Shown here in pieces: positions 62,606 to 64,000 of a DNA stretch of 64,000 nt. The notes under the pieces were generated by a model. That model did not search any database and was not told the origin of the DNA. It saw only the letters and a program-made list of their open reading frames with translations. How positions within the stretch are numbered: the stretch's first letter is position 1; each line of letters opens with the position of its first letter. The stretch comes from Rallus limicola (taxonomy: Eukaryota; Chordata; Aves; Gruiformes; Rallidae): contig JAKCOZ010000003.1 in NCBI GenBank assembly GCA_022605955.1, forward strand, positions 55,366,179 through 55,430,178, given 5' to 3'. The position numbers and the translations under genes were made by a program.

Positions 62606-64000
62606 CACAAACCCAGAAGATATCTCCTAGAATGTTTATGAGTCCGAATAATAAATGCATCTACACATTCACATCTGAAACCTCTAACTGCTCTACTATT
62701 GCAAGCCCAAACTATACTGCTTCCTTATTGTAATGCAATTATTCATTAGCACATTATAAGTCAGCACTCCATTATCACAAGCAGATCTCAACCTCCTTCT
62801 GCCCAATCTGAACAGAAATAAAGGCGTACTATGGAACAGGCAGGTTTTGATACCTGGATTTCTGATTATAGCCCATTTTCTACCATTCTTCCCTTCCGTT
62901 TAAAGAGAATTTTCTACAGAAGTTTTCTTTTTGTCCAAACCCATGAAATCCAAATAGCTGTCTCCTGAGTAGGTTTTTTTAGGTTTCTGCTCTATTTCTA
63001 CTGGAGAGCATTGCTTGTTGTTTGATTGAGTTTATCAGCAACTTTTAGCCAGATCTATCAGCTGCAAGGAGATCTCTCAAGTACTGAGCAATTTCTCCTT
63101 CACAAGTCATTTCCTATTAGGCATGAAACTTGCTGTGATAGTTCCAGATTTTCTCTTCATCCCTTTGGGATGTTTCTTAAATCTCTTCACCGGGTCCTCA
63201 ACAAAGGAATGAGTTCTTGGGTTTGGAATCAACAAGAATAAACTGTTTAGTTTCTTAATTACTGGTCTAGGCTCTCTCCAAAAGGGACTAAGTCTGGAAT
63301 TCTTTTCCTGGCTACTTTTTCTAATCAAGAGCCAAGCATTTCCTTCTCCCTGGATGGGGACATAATTCTTTTAATTTCGTTTGGGCTTCTACTGTCTTTA
63401 TTTGCAGTTCAGAACTGCATTATATTCAGGAATACTGTGCTGAAGGCACAGATACAATACCACTGCGATGACAGCTACCTAGAGAGGACTCTGATAATTA
63501 TCTGCCTTTTTGCTAAGGCACAGGAAAGCAAAAGTGCAAAAAATAAGCTCTGGGAAAGTAATGGATAATAGAACACTAGAAAAGACAACAACTGTTATTT
63601 TTATATTCTAGCATTTATAGTCTTCACCAAGACTTCAAGCATTTAATTTGCAGCCTCCAAATTCTGCACTAATCAAGCTCAATTTATTCAAGTGCAAATC
63701 CCACAGCAACTTTTAGCATTGCATAAAAGTAATTTTCCATACAGAAGCTGCAAGTGACTAGGATCAGTTTGGAAATTTAAATACAATCTAGTTCATAAAA
63801 ATCCTTTCTTCACCAATGCATTGCCTTTTTGCTGGTTCTCTGTCAAAAGTCACTCAATTATTTGGTACAATGGCATGGTCCACTCATCCAAACTGTATAC
63901 AAGTCTTCTGTACTCTCACACCAATTTATTTCTTTCAGTCTTGAAGAAATTTCCCAGACTTTTCTAAAAGTCAATTTTGTAATCGGAGGTGCAGAAGTGA

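Larger units (their letters stand above)
53613..64000. other. Long unique AT-rich stretch (10.4 kb)
   Basis: No gene, RNA or transposon body recognised. Simple repeats lie at 55663-55682, 56345-56440, 60510-60605 and 62565-62605, and a G-quadruplex motif at 62387-62407. Open frames are under 100 codons and lack motifs. It is probably intronic or intergenic. Confidence 0.45.

Noticed and set aside
1..64000. CRISPR array, operon, integron or phage-type system
   Set aside because: No regular direct repeats with spacers and no prokaryotic gene layout; the CR1 and LTR content marks vertebrate (bird) DNA.

Overview
The window reads as bird nuclear DNA: AT-rich, gene-poor, and littered with 5'-truncated CR1 LINE copies whose 3' ends carry the short ATTCTRTG-type tandem repeats typical of avian CR1, plus endogenous retroviral LTRs of kinds common in birds. 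No intact protein-coding gene, rRNA or convincing tRNA is visible. Family identities come from recognising the sequences by eye; no database was searched. The species and the nearest genes cannot be told from the window.

Layout: 1-58 is the end of a CR1. 646-2690 is a minus-strand CR1 split by a long LTR (817-2009). 6436-10885 is a rearranged cluster of CR1 pieces and two LTR halves, best explained by one LTR inserted in one CR1 and then cut by an inversion of about 2.9 kb. 12314-12858 and 25541-26099 are solo LTRs of a second family. 28584-29852 holds two CR1 copies in opposite orientation. 37861-38590 is a tract of about 700 bp of almost pure pyrimidine, built mostly on CCTT, which runs into a CpG-dense patch (38590-38780). 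42777-43172, 46928-48445 and 51445-51915 are further minus-strand CR1s, and 44988-46366 is another long solo LTR. 50085-51445 is a GC-rich block with a decayed TOPORS-like RING-finger reading frame. 52648-53612 is a retroviral remnant with an LTR, some internal sequence and a stub of a second LTR. The remainder is unique AT-rich intergenic or intronic sequence with simple repeats.

The most informative observations are: (1) the inversion of about 6673-9567, shown by a perfect 5-bp target-site duplication shared between LTR halves now more than 2 kb apart and in opposite orientation; (2) the TOPORS-like RING pseudogene or diverged gene at 50451-50984, which has six of the eight zinc ligands; (3) the pyrimidine tract joined to a CpG-dense patch, a possible unannotated promoter. 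I saw no sign of a novel multi-gene system.
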